This document shows, piece by piece, positions 1 through 5,813 of a DNA stretch of 6,802 nt. Position 1 is the first letter of the stretch. Every line of letters starts with the position of its first letter. Below the pieces are notes generated by a model that saw nothing but the letters and a program-made list of their open reading frames with translations, was not told the DNA's origin and searched no databases. The translations under genes were made by a program, and so were the position numbers. The stretch is from Saprospiraceae bacterium. Its GTDB lineage: Bacteria > Bacteroidota > Bacteroidia > Chitinophagales > Saprospiraceae. The stretch covers positions 1-6,802 of the forward strand of contig JADZBJ010000266.1 of assembly GCA_020852155.1 (NCBI GenBank), in the 5' to 3' direction.

Positions 1-2
1 CA

Positions 3-182
3 CAGCCACCCAAAACCATCGCCGTGTACCGCCCGGAAGAATTAAAGGAGCCATACTTTTTACGACACATGGAATCCTTTATTTCAGAAATCACGCAATG
101 GGAAGACTACGACGACGACCTGCCCGAACCCAACCAGCGCATTGGCTTTAAACTGAATTTTGAAGATGATAAAAAGGCCTGA
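3..182 (+). CDS. C-terminal fragment of an unrecognised acidic protein
   Basis: An open frame enters from the left edge and ends at TGA 180-182, giving the last 59 residues of a protein whose start lies outside the window. The tail is rich in acidic and aromatic residues: it contains YRPEELKEPYF, then WEDYDDDLPEP, and closes with RIGFKLNFEDDKKA. It has no transmembrane segment and no motif that I can assign to a family. The frame looks genuinely coding because it is open throughout, has sensible codon use, and overlaps the next gene by 17 bases in the same direction, which is typical of translationally coupled operon neighbours. The function is unknown, and a search with the full-length protein would be needed to name it. 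Confidence 0.6.
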   Translation, partial: QPPKTIAVYRPEELKEPYFLRHMESFISEITQWEDYDDDLPEPNQRIGFKLNFEDDKKA

Positions 183-1335
183 CGGCAAGGTACTGCTGCT
201 GTCAGCCTTGTTGGCCTGGCTGACCGTTCAGGTCGGTCTTGCGCAATCTGCCACCGCGGGAGGTTACTGGACAGCCGCCGTGCATTGGGGTACCGTCTGG
301 CGACATACGCCCAAACTGACCGTACAAACCGGACAGCCCGTTGCCGGATACGAAGTCGGTTATCGCTGGCAAACCGGCGGCCAACGTGCCTGGCATGTAC
401 GCCAGCGTTTTCCCGGTATCCGATGCGATGCGCTTTTTTTTAATCTTGGAAAAAACACCCACGATGCTGCCGTTGGCGTATTGCCATCGCTGGATATTCC
501 ACTGCTTCAACATCAAAAATTTCAAGGATGGTTCAATATTGGTACGGGCCTGGCATGGGTTACCCAACCCTATGATTTTATTCAAAATCCCGACCAGAAT
601 GCTATCGGTTCTCACCTGAATAACCTGACCCGCTTCGGTTTGCTGGCCGAATGGCGTTTCAACAAGCATTTCACCCTCGGGCTGACCGGTACGCTGACGC
701 ATTTGTCCAACGGCGCTGCGGCTTTGCCTAACTATGGTCTGAATTTGCCGACCACAGCCGTTTTTGCGCGATACAAACCTAAATCGGCTCGAACAACACG
801 GCCAACGAGTGATGTTCAACCAGCCATCGAATCAGAACACCTTCGGCGCTGGAGCGTAAATGCCTTCGGTGGAATCGCCCGAATCGAGTACAATGCCCTG
901 AATGGCCCGAAATATTACATCTGGCAAGCCGGAGGAGGCATCGGCTGGCAACCCGGATTTAATCAGCGATTCGGGCTGGACCTGGAATACGAGTACAACG
1001 ACGCCGTGTACCAATTCTACTATTTCCCAACAACCGCCGAAACGGAGTCAACGGCCCGCAAGGCATCATCCCGATGGAGCATTGCCCTTTCCGACGAGTT
1101 TTTGTTTGGCCCTATTGCCATCCGATTACAGGCCGGCGCTTACCTGGGCTTTCCGGGGTATAACCTGCATGTGCCCGACAGGTTTTATTCAAGGCTCGGA
1201 TTGCGGTACTATATGCCGGTTGAAATCGGTCGTGTTGCACGTCCGTTTGTGGGCGTTTCACTCAAAGCGCATTATGCGATTGCTGAATATTTCAACCTGA
1301 CGACTGGCGTACTATTGAGCCGCCGACAGGAATGA
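166..1335 (+). CDS. PagL-like outer-membrane protein (acyloxyacyl hydrolase / lipid A 3-O-deacylase family)
   Basis: The protein is 389 aa from ATG 166; an in-frame TTG at 160 is a less likely start. Residues 1-27 form a signal peptide: basic MIKR, a hydrophobic core, then a likely cleavage site after GLA. The mature part alternates aromatic and polar residues as in an outer-membrane beta barrel. Residues about 145-205 carry the PagL hallmarks: IGSHLNN, then THLSNG (H179, S181), then PNYGLN. PagL enzymes remove the 3-O acyl chain from lipid A in the outer membrane using a His-Ser-Glu triad. His and Ser are present, but the position 14 residues after His, where Glu is expected, is Asn193. The protein is about twice as long as Pseudomonas PagL (roughly 170 aa), with a second strand-rich half (about 210-389); I recall long versions in Bacteroidota. 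The start overlaps the upstream gene, so the two are probably co-transcribed. Family placement is fairly firm; deacylase activity is uncertain. Confidence 0.8.
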   Translation: MIKRPDGKVLLLSALLAWLTVQVGLAQSATAGGYWTAAVHWGTVWRHTPKLTVQTGQPVAGYEVGYRWQTGGQRAWHVRQRFPGIRCDALFFNLGKNTHDAAVGVLPSLDIPLLQHQKFQGWFNIGTGLAWVTQPYDFIQNPDQNAIGSHLNNLTRFGLLAEWRFNKHFTLGLTGTLTHLSNGAAALPNYGLNLPTTAVFARYKPKSARTTRPTSDVQPAIESEHLRRWSVNAFGGIARIEYNALNGPKYYIWQAGGGIGWQPGFNQRFGLDLEYEYNDAVYQFYYFPTTAETESTARKASSRWSIALSDEFLFGPIAIRLQAGAYLGFPGYNLHVPDRFYSRLGLRYYMPVEIGRVARPFVGVSLKAHYAIAEYFNLTTGVLLSRRQE

Positions 1336-1376
1336 CAGTTGCGTGTTTTACGCGAGTACCGTACTTTTCGCACCTC

Positions 1377-2690
1377 ATGTATTTGACCAACCGTTTTTTT
1401 CAGGTATTAGGCGCTATTGTCGCCCTTTTTGCATTGGCCTATCCTTTGCCTGTGCTGATGCCTGTTGCCCAAACGGTATTGATCCTGCTGAGTACACTCA
1501 CCTTGACGGATTGGGCATTGCTGTTTATCCGCAAACCCCGCCTTACAATTCGACGCGAAGCCCCGGCCATGTTGTCGTTGAGCGACCCGAATCCGGTGCA
1601 TCTTGACGTGGAAAACAAGGGCAATCTGGCGTTGAACTTAAGTATTGAAGAAGAACTGCCTTTTCAACTTCAAATGAGGCATTTTTTACTAAAAACTGTC
1701 ATCACGCCGGGCGATCAACAGCGATTAACGTACCAGATCACGCCATTGTCCAGGGGCGATTATGCTTTTGGTCATGCGCGTACTTTTGCCACGACCCAAA
1801 TAGGGCTTGTAGAACGCCGATTGGCGTTAAGCGCGCCGCAGACGGCATCTGTTTACCCGTCGGTTATTCAGATGAAGCAATATGAACTGCGTGCCATGCG
1901 CCATATTGCCCATGAAACGGGCATCAAGAAAATGCGCCGCATTGGTCACTCCTACGAATTTGAACAAATCAAAAACTACAACGCCGGTGATGACTACCGG
2001 AGCATCAACTGGAAAGCATCAGGTAGAAGGGCCGCGCTCATGGTCAATCAATACGAAGACGAGCGAAGCCAGCAAGTATATTGTGTTGTGGATAAAAGTC
2101 GGGCGATGCGGATGCCTTTCGAGGGCCTGACGCTGATGGATTACGCCATCAATGCAACGCTGGCGCTGAGTAATATTATCCTGAAAAAGAACGACAAAGC
2201 AGGCTTGCTGAGTTTCTCCGATGTGATGGGTGCAACCCTCAAGGCCGAACGCGACAGCGGGCAATTGCACAAAATCCTGGAAAGCCTTTATCGGGAAAAA
2301 GAGCGACCCGTCGAGTCAAATTACGAGCTCTTGTACGAGGCTGTTCGCCGTTTGGTGAGCGGGCGTTCGTTGTTGATCCTGTTTACCAATTTTGAGAGCA
2401 GTTACGCGCTTGACCGCGCTTTGCCCACACTCCGACGCCTCAACCGGAGCCACCTGCTGGTGGTCGTGTTTTTTGAAAATACAGAAATACGCGCACTGGC
2501 CGCCGAGCCGGTTCACCGAATGGCAGACATTTACCAGCACACCATGGCGCGCAGGTTTTTATATGAAAAAAGGGAAATGGCGCAAAAAATGCGTCAATTC
2601 GGCATTCAGGCTGTGCTGACCAGACCTCAAGACCTCACGCTCAATACCATTAATAAATACCTGGAATTGAAATCGCGAGGGTTAATTTAA
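1377..2690 (+). CDS. DUF58 domain-containing membrane protein
   Basis: The preferred start is ATG 1377 (437 aa, MYLTNRFFQ...), where I expect Bacteroidota DUF58 proteins to begin. An alternative ATG at 1332 overlaps the upstream stop codon as ATGA and would add 15 residues (MTVACFTRVPYFSHL); it cannot be excluded. Residues about 7-50 form two hydrophobic membrane helices. A beta-sandwich-like region follows (about 55-175), then the DUF58 core at 195-218 with FEQIKNYNAGDDYRSINWKA and GRR. After it comes a von Willebrand A-like part beginning VVDKSRAM (D239). The usual MIDAS pattern DxSxS reads DxSxA here. DUF58 proteins normally act with a MoxR AAA+ ATPase in envelope stress or protein-maturation systems. 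No MoxR gene lies next to it in this window, so its partner, if any, is elsewhere. It converges on the rhodanese gene with a 2-base gap. Confidence 0.9.
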   Translation: MYLTNRFFQVLGAIVALFALAYPLPVLMPVAQTVLILLSTLTLTDWALLFIRKPRLTIRREAPAMLSLSDPNPVHLDVENKGNLALNLSIEEELPFQLQMRHFLLKTVITPGDQQRLTYQITPLSRGDYAFGHARTFATTQIGLVERRLALSAPQTASVYPSVIQMKQYELRAMRHIAHETGIKKMRRIGHSYEFEQIKNYNAGDDYRSINWKASGRRAALMVNQYEDERSQQVYCVVDKSRAMRMPFEGLTLMDYAINATLALSNIILKKNDKAGLLSFSDVMGATLKAERDSGQLHKILESLYREKERPVESNYELLYEAVRRLVSGRSLLILFTNFESSYALDRALPTLRRLNRSHLLVVVFFENTEIRALAAEPVHRMADIYQHTMARRFLYEKREMAQKMRQFGIQAVLTRPQDLTLNTINKYLELKSRGLI

Positions 2691-2692
2691 GG

Positions 2693-3001
2693 TTATTTTG
2701 TTTCTCCGTACGCTTCGACCCAGGCCAAAACACCTCCTTTGAGGTTCAATACGTTTTTAAAGCCATTGGCAATTAACAAACCCTGGGCCATCCCCGAACG
2801 GTTGCCGGAGCGGCAATGAACGACAATCTGGTCGTCTTTATGCTCATCCAACTCATACATGGAATTGACGAGTGTATTAATTGGAATGAGGCGCGCGCCA
2901 ATGTTAAACTCTTCGTATTCCCAAGGTTCGCGAACATCAATGAATACAAACGATTCGCCTGAATCAAGTTTTTGGCGGAGCTCCTGAACGGTAATTTCCA
3001 T
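2693..3001 (-). CDS. Single-domain rhodanese-like protein (putative thiosulfate sulfurtransferase)
   Basis: The protein is 102 aa from ATG 3001 and consists of one rhodanese domain. It opens with ITVQELRQKL, has the conserved IDVREPWEYEEFNI stretch (residues 21-34), the hydrophobic strand IVVHC, and the active-site loop CRSGNRS at 63-69, with catalytic Cys63 that would carry a persulfide. It ends with GGVLAW, also typical. Its length matches cytoplasmic GlpE/PspE-type single-domain rhodaneses. There is no signal peptide, so it should be cytoplasmic. These proteins move sulfane sulfur, for example from thiosulfate to cyanide or thiols; the physiological acceptor cannot be read from the sequence. 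It stands alone on the minus strand, divergent from the CBS-domain gene and convergent with DUF58. A one-mismatch copy of the TAnnTTTG promoter element lies upstream at 3046-3053. Confidence 0.92.
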   Translation of the reverse strand: MEITVQELRQKLDSGESFVFIDVREPWEYEEFNIGARLIPINTLVNSMYELDEHKDDQIVVHCRSGNRSGMAQGLLIANGFKNVLNLKGGVLAWVEAYGETK

Positions 3002-3087
3002 ACGTGTAAAAGGTGGATAAAAGCGGGGGAATATACCCAGACGCCCAAAGGTCTGAATAGCGCCTGAAATGTCATCCTGAAAACCAC

Positions 3088-3095
3088 TACTTTTG
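3088..3095 (+). promoter_or_regulatory. Possible Bacteroidota -7 promoter element
   Basis: TACTTTTG is an exact match to TAnnTTTG, the -7 element read by the Bacteroidota primary sigma factor. It lies 24 bases before ATG 3120, in the gap divergent from the rhodanese gene. Transcription would then begin near 3100, which supports ATG 3120 over the upstream TTG at 3093. I see no clear TTG/TTTG -33 element at the right distance, so this remains a weak call. Confidence 0.35.
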
Positions 3096-3119
3096 CGAAT
3101 ATTTTTTCGCTCCCTCTAC

Positions 3120-4133
3120 ATGGACGACGTTCCCTCACGATCCCGAAACAGTTGGTTTTCAAAATGGCGCATCGGCAGCCAGCACTATCCCGCTACCTTT
3201 TTGGCCTTGTTGCTGGCCACAGCCAGCGCGGCATTGCTAACGCCAGTATTCAGTTTTATCCTCGGAAGTGGCCCCTTGATTTTCTGGGTGATTTGCGCGC
3301 TGGTGTTTACTGTCCTTCTGCTGTTTAAAAAAATCATATTCTACAACGTCTATCAGCACACCGCTGACGATGGCGATGCCGCGCTATTGGAATATTTAGT
3401 GCAACACAACGTAAGCGGCACACCCGGCGAAGAAGAAGTGGAAACAGAATTACTCGACAACGCACTGCACCTGAAAGAAGTAAAAGTTCATGAGTGCATG
3501 ACGCCAAGGGTAGATGTTGTCCATCTGGATGCCGACGCCTCCGTCGAAGCCCTGCGTCAGTTATTCATTGAAAGCGGTTTTTCCAGAATTCTGATCAGTG
3601 AAGAAGGCGACCTCGACCGGATATTGGGCTATGTACACGTGCAGCAAATTTTTGGTCAGCCTGTTACCACCATTCGCGAATGGGTGCTACCCGCCGAATC
3701 CGTGCCTGAAAGCAGCCATGTCAACGAATTACTTAACCGCTTCGTGCGCAACCACGCCAGCATCGCCTGTGTCGTGGACGAGTTCGGCAGCCTGAGTGGA
3801 ATCGTCACCCTCGAAGACACCCTCGAACAACTGTTCGGCGATATTGACGACGAACACGACCTGGATATATTCATCGAACAACGCCTGAGCGAACGGGAAT
3901 TCCGCTTCTCCGGCCGATTGGATGTAGATGACTTAAATGCCAAATACCCCGAACTCAATCTGCCATCCGGCGACTACAATACCCTGTCGGGCATGGTGGT
4001 TACTGAAGCGCAAATATTGCCGGAACAAGGCCTGAGTGTCCAGATCGGCGATCACACTTTTTATCTGGAACAAGTCAGCGACCGTAAAATCGAAGTGATT
4101 CGTGTAACGCTGGGTAATGCCGCAGAGGCGTAG
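3120..4133 (+). CDS. CorC/HlyC-type CBS-pair protein with a short two-helix membrane anchor
   Basis: The protein is 337 aa from ATG 3120; the frame stays open to a TTG at 3093. Two hydrophobic helices span about residues 23-48 and 52-75. A linker leads to a CBS pair: CBS1 at about 121-179, opening with HECMTPRVDVV, and CBS2 at about 190-239, with the family signature VDEFGSLSGIVTLED and then LFGDIDDEHD. The C-terminal CorC_HlyC domain runs from about 248 to 331 (FRFSGRLDVDDLN, then LPSGDYNTLSGMV). The family is linked to Mg2+/Co2+ efflux and ion homeostasis, and the CBS pair usually binds adenine nucleotides; the name hemolysin C is historical and does not imply a toxin. Most Bacteroidota members are over 400 aa and have a full CNNM membrane domain. 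Here it is reduced to two helices. The 49-base gap to kdsA suggests co-transcription. Confidence 0.88.
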   Translation: MDDVPSRSRNSWFSKWRIGSQHYPATFLALLLATASAALLTPVFSFILGSGPLIFWVICALVFTVLLLFKKIIFYNVYQHTADDGDAALLEYLVQHNVSGTPGEEEVETELLDNALHLKEVKVHECMTPRVDVVHLDADASVEALRQLFIESGFSRILISEEGDLDRILGYVHVQQIFGQPVTTIREWVLPAESVPESSHVNELLNRFVRNHASIACVVDEFGSLSGIVTLEDTLEQLFGDIDDEHDLDIFIEQRLSEREFRFSGRLDVDDLNAKYPELNLPSGDYNTLSGMVVTEAQILPEQGLSVQIGDHTFYLEQVSDRKIEVIRVTLGNAAEA

Positions 4134-4182
4134 TCCCCTGACAAATTCTTTAAAATTTAAAAATCTTTCAAACCCGGATTTC

Positions 4183-5001
4183 ATGTCCCATAGTTTTCAT
4201 TTACCCCAATTAAAAAACACAGATTCAGGCCAGTTTTTCCTCATTGCCGGCCCATGCGCTATTGAAGGAGAACAAATGGCGTTTGATATCGCCGGACAGG
4301 TCAACGAGATTTGTCAACGGCTGCAAATTCCCTACATTTTTAAAGGTTCATACCGGAAAGCCAACCGGAGCCGCCGTGACTCTTTCACCGGCATCGGCGA
4401 TGAAAAGGCCCTGGATATTCTGCATCGCGTAGGGAAGCATTTTGATATTCCGGTCACAACCGATATTCATACCGACCCGGAAGCCGCGATGGCTGCCCAA
4501 TACGTGGATGTTTTGCAAATACCGGCGTTTTTGTGCCGTCAAACCAGCCTGCTCGTTGCAGCCGCCCAAACCGGGCGTGTGGTCAATATTAAAAAAGGGC
4601 AATTTGTCAGTCCCGAAGCCATGCGATTTGCCATGGAAAAGGTGCAGGAAGAAGGCAATTCGAACGTCATGTTGACGGAAAGAGGAACGACCTTTGGTTA
4701 TCAGGATTTGATTATTGATTATCGTGGTTTGCCCACCATGCAATCTTTTGGCGCTTCGGTGGTGCTGGACTGTACACACTCCCTGCAACAGCCCAACCAG
4801 AGCAGCGGCGTGACCGGCGGACGACCTGCATTGATCGAAACCGTCGCTCGTGCAGGTATTGCTACAGGCGTTGACGGCCTGTTCATCGAAACGCACCCCA
4901 AACCAGCCGAAGCGAAATCAGACGGCGCGAATATGCTGCCCCTGGATCGCCTCGAAGCCATGCTGGAAAAACTAGTGCGTATCCGCGAGGCTATCCGTTA
5001 A
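4183..5001 (+). CDS. kdsA: 3-deoxy-8-phosphooctulonate synthase (Kdo-8-phosphate synthase)
   Basis: This cytoplasmic enzyme condenses phosphoenolpyruvate with arabinose 5-phosphate to make Kdo 8-phosphate, the precursor of the Kdo sugars of the LPS inner core. ATG 4183 gives 272 aa, the usual family length; the frame extends to an ATG at 4117, but that start would overlap the upstream gene and add 22 unrelated residues. Recognisable motifs are IAGPCAIEG (21-29), KANRSRRDSFTG (59-70), PVTTDIHT (90-97), QIPAFLCRQTSLL (112-124), NIKKGQF (135-141), LDCTHS (195-200) and FIETHPKP (234-241). Cys25, His199, Glu236 and Asp247 occupy the four metal-ligand positions of the metal-dependent class, with the same spacing as in Aquifex aeolicus KdsA; the E. 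coli type has Asn at the Cys position. No other Kdo genes are in the window. Confidence 0.96.
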   Translation: MSHSFHLPQLKNTDSGQFFLIAGPCAIEGEQMAFDIAGQVNEICQRLQIPYIFKGSYRKANRSRRDSFTGIGDEKALDILHRVGKHFDIPVTTDIHTDPEAAMAAQYVDVLQIPAFLCRQTSLLVAAAQTGRVVNIKKGQFVSPEAMRFAMEKVQEEGNSNVMLTERGTTFGYQDLIIDYRGLPTMQSFGASVVLDCTHSLQQPNQSSGVTGGRPALIETVARAGIATGVDGLFIETHPKPAEAKSDGANMLPLDRLEAMLEKLVRIREAIR

Positions 5002-5039
5002 GAGGTTGTCTTATCAGTTACCCAATCCGACAAATTAGT

Positions 5040-5115
5040 TTAACCGCTAATGACGCTAAAAACGCGAAAATTTGAAAATCAAAAACTTAGCGTTTTTAGC
5101 GTCATTAGCGGTTAA
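5040..5115. repeat. Perfect 26-bp inverted repeat with 24-base loop
   Basis: The left arm, 5040-5065, is exactly complementary to the right arm, 5090-5115; the loop is the AT-rich 5066-5089. The left arm and the first loop bases are built from 9-base units: CGCTAATGA at 5045, CGCTAAAAA at 5054 and CGCGAAAAT at 5063. It sits between the converging kdsA and pyrophosphatase genes, so it may block read-through from both sides. Neither arm is followed by a T-tract, so it is not a classic intrinsic terminator. It may be a dispersed palindromic repeat element. The rest of the 151-base gap shows only a small hairpin, GTGAG/CTCAC at 5142-5156, over the pyrophosphatase stop. Confidence 0.9.
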
Positions 5116-5152
5116 TCATAAAAAGCGCAAAATTGCTATTGGTGAGACGCCC

Positions 5153-5701
5153 TCACTTTGCGGTGTTTACAAATGTCCATTTTCGAACTTCCGCCAGGGC
5201 ATCATCTTCATTGCCCCAACCCATGACGATCATGGTGCCCAGTCCGTCGTAGTACATGAAAAACAGTTCGATGATGTGTCGAATGGCGCTGTAATGTTGT
5301 TGAAAGTCAACCCAGTTTTCGGCCTTGATGATGCGTTTTTCAGGGTCGACCGGAATGGCCAACACCTTGTGATCCAGTTCGCCAAGGTCTTTGAGCATCA
5401 GTAATCCGATGGGTTGCACCTCTATGACGCTGCCACCCGGCACATGCTCGGCGAGCAGTAATACATCCAGAGGATCACCGTCGCCGCCGCGCTCTTTGTC
5501 CATGCGCGTGCCGGGAATGAAGCCGTAATTCACTGGATAGGACATAAAATCCACCCGACGGGTTTTGCCATCCCGGATGTCCGGTTGAAAAGCCAGTTTT
5601 TCCTTGTTATACTCATACTTGGTATTCGTACCGGCCGGAATTTCAATAACTGCCTGAAGCAAACCGCGTTCAGAAAAAGGAGGCAGGGCGAGGTGGTTCA
5701 T
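5153..5701 (-). CDS. ppa: Soluble inorganic pyrophosphatase, family I
   Basis: The enzyme splits pyrophosphate to two phosphates in the cytoplasm and so drives biosynthetic reactions forward. ATG 5701 gives 182 aa; an in-frame TTG at 5707 would add two residues. Family I features are VIEIPAG (18-24), TKYEYNKE (27-34), a GKTRRV segment with Arg48, YPVNYGFIP (55-63), the signature DGDPLDV with D74, D76 and D79, and DLGELDHK with D105, D110 and K112. These match the metal- and phosphate-binding residues of the E. coli and yeast enzymes. The spacing between NYGFIP and DGDPLD includes a few extra residues (TRMDKERGG), closer to the eukaryotic than the E. coli layout. In the C-terminal helix the expected Tyr-Lys pair reads Tyr141-Asp142, so one conserved phosphate-contacting Lys appears to be missing. 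It lies 105 bases downstream of the acyltransferase gene on the same strand. Confidence 0.93.
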   Translation of the reverse strand: MNHLALPPFSERGLLQAVIEIPAGTNTKYEYNKEKLAFQPDIRDGKTRRVDFMSYPVNYGFIPGTRMDKERGGDGDPLDVLLLAEHVPGGSVIEVQPIGLLMLKDLGELDHKVLAIPVDPEKRIIKAENWVDFQQHYSAIRHIIELFFMYYDGLGTMIVMGWGNEDDALAEVRKWTFVNTAK

Positions 5702-5720
5702 GAGCAAGTGATGTTGGTTT

Positions 5721-5753
5721 GGTTATTTGTTGGGTTGGTTATTTGGTTATTCG
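5721..5753. repeat. GGTTATTTG short direct repeats
   Basis: GGTTATTTG occurs at 5721-5729 and 5737-5745, and a variant, GGTTATTCG, at 5745-5753, within a G/T-rich stretch just upstream of the pyrophosphatase start. On the coding strand this makes a C/A-rich leader with AATAACCAAA blocks. A weak hairpin (TCGTTG 5751-5756 with CAACGA 5772-5777) lies next to it. No exact promoter motif is visible here. Confidence 0.7.
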
Positions 5754-5787
5754 TTGAAAAATGTTGATTTACAACGAGTTGCAAAAT

Positions 5788-5813
5788 ATTCATCATTCAT
5801 CATTCATCATTCA
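5788..5813. repeat. TTCATCA heptamer tandem array (about 3.6 copies)
   Basis: Three perfect copies of TTCATCA (5789-5809) plus a partial fourth (to 5813). Read on the minus strand this is TGAATGA repeated, and it holds TGA in all three frames. The stop codon of the acyltransferase (5807-5809) and its last Glu codon lie inside the array. Confidence 0.95.

Noticed and set aside
202..819. 205-codon open frame on the minus strand
   Set aside because: Lies wholly inside the PagL-like gene, gives a protein without recognisable motifs, and has no independent start signal; it is an antisense shadow.
1362..1369. TACTTTTC as a promoter for the DUF58 gene
   Set aside because: One mismatch to TAnnTTTG and only eight bases before the chosen ATG; translational coupling to the upstream gene is a simpler explanation.
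3120..4133. Calling the CBS-domain protein a hemolysin
   Set aside because: The name is historical for the CorC/HlyC domain group; nothing in the sequence suggests a pore-forming toxin or secretion signal.
4348..4896. 182-codon open frame on the minus strand
   Set aside because: Fully antisense to the well-conserved kdsA; its product looks like a reverse reading of KdsA codons (rich in Cys, His and Gln) with no family match.
5002..5039. GAGGTTGTCTTAT after kdsA as an insertion-sequence end
   Set aside because: It recalls some transposon termini, but no matching inverted end, target duplication or transposase is present in the window.
5040..5115. Palindrome as a standard intrinsic terminator
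   Set aside because: No T-tract follows the stem on either strand, the stem is far longer than usual and the loop is 24 bases; a terminating role is possible but the classic form is not met.
5072..5404. 110-codon open frame on the plus strand crossing the palindrome
   Set aside because: Its first part is palindrome DNA and the rest is antisense to the pyrophosphatase; no protein family features are seen.
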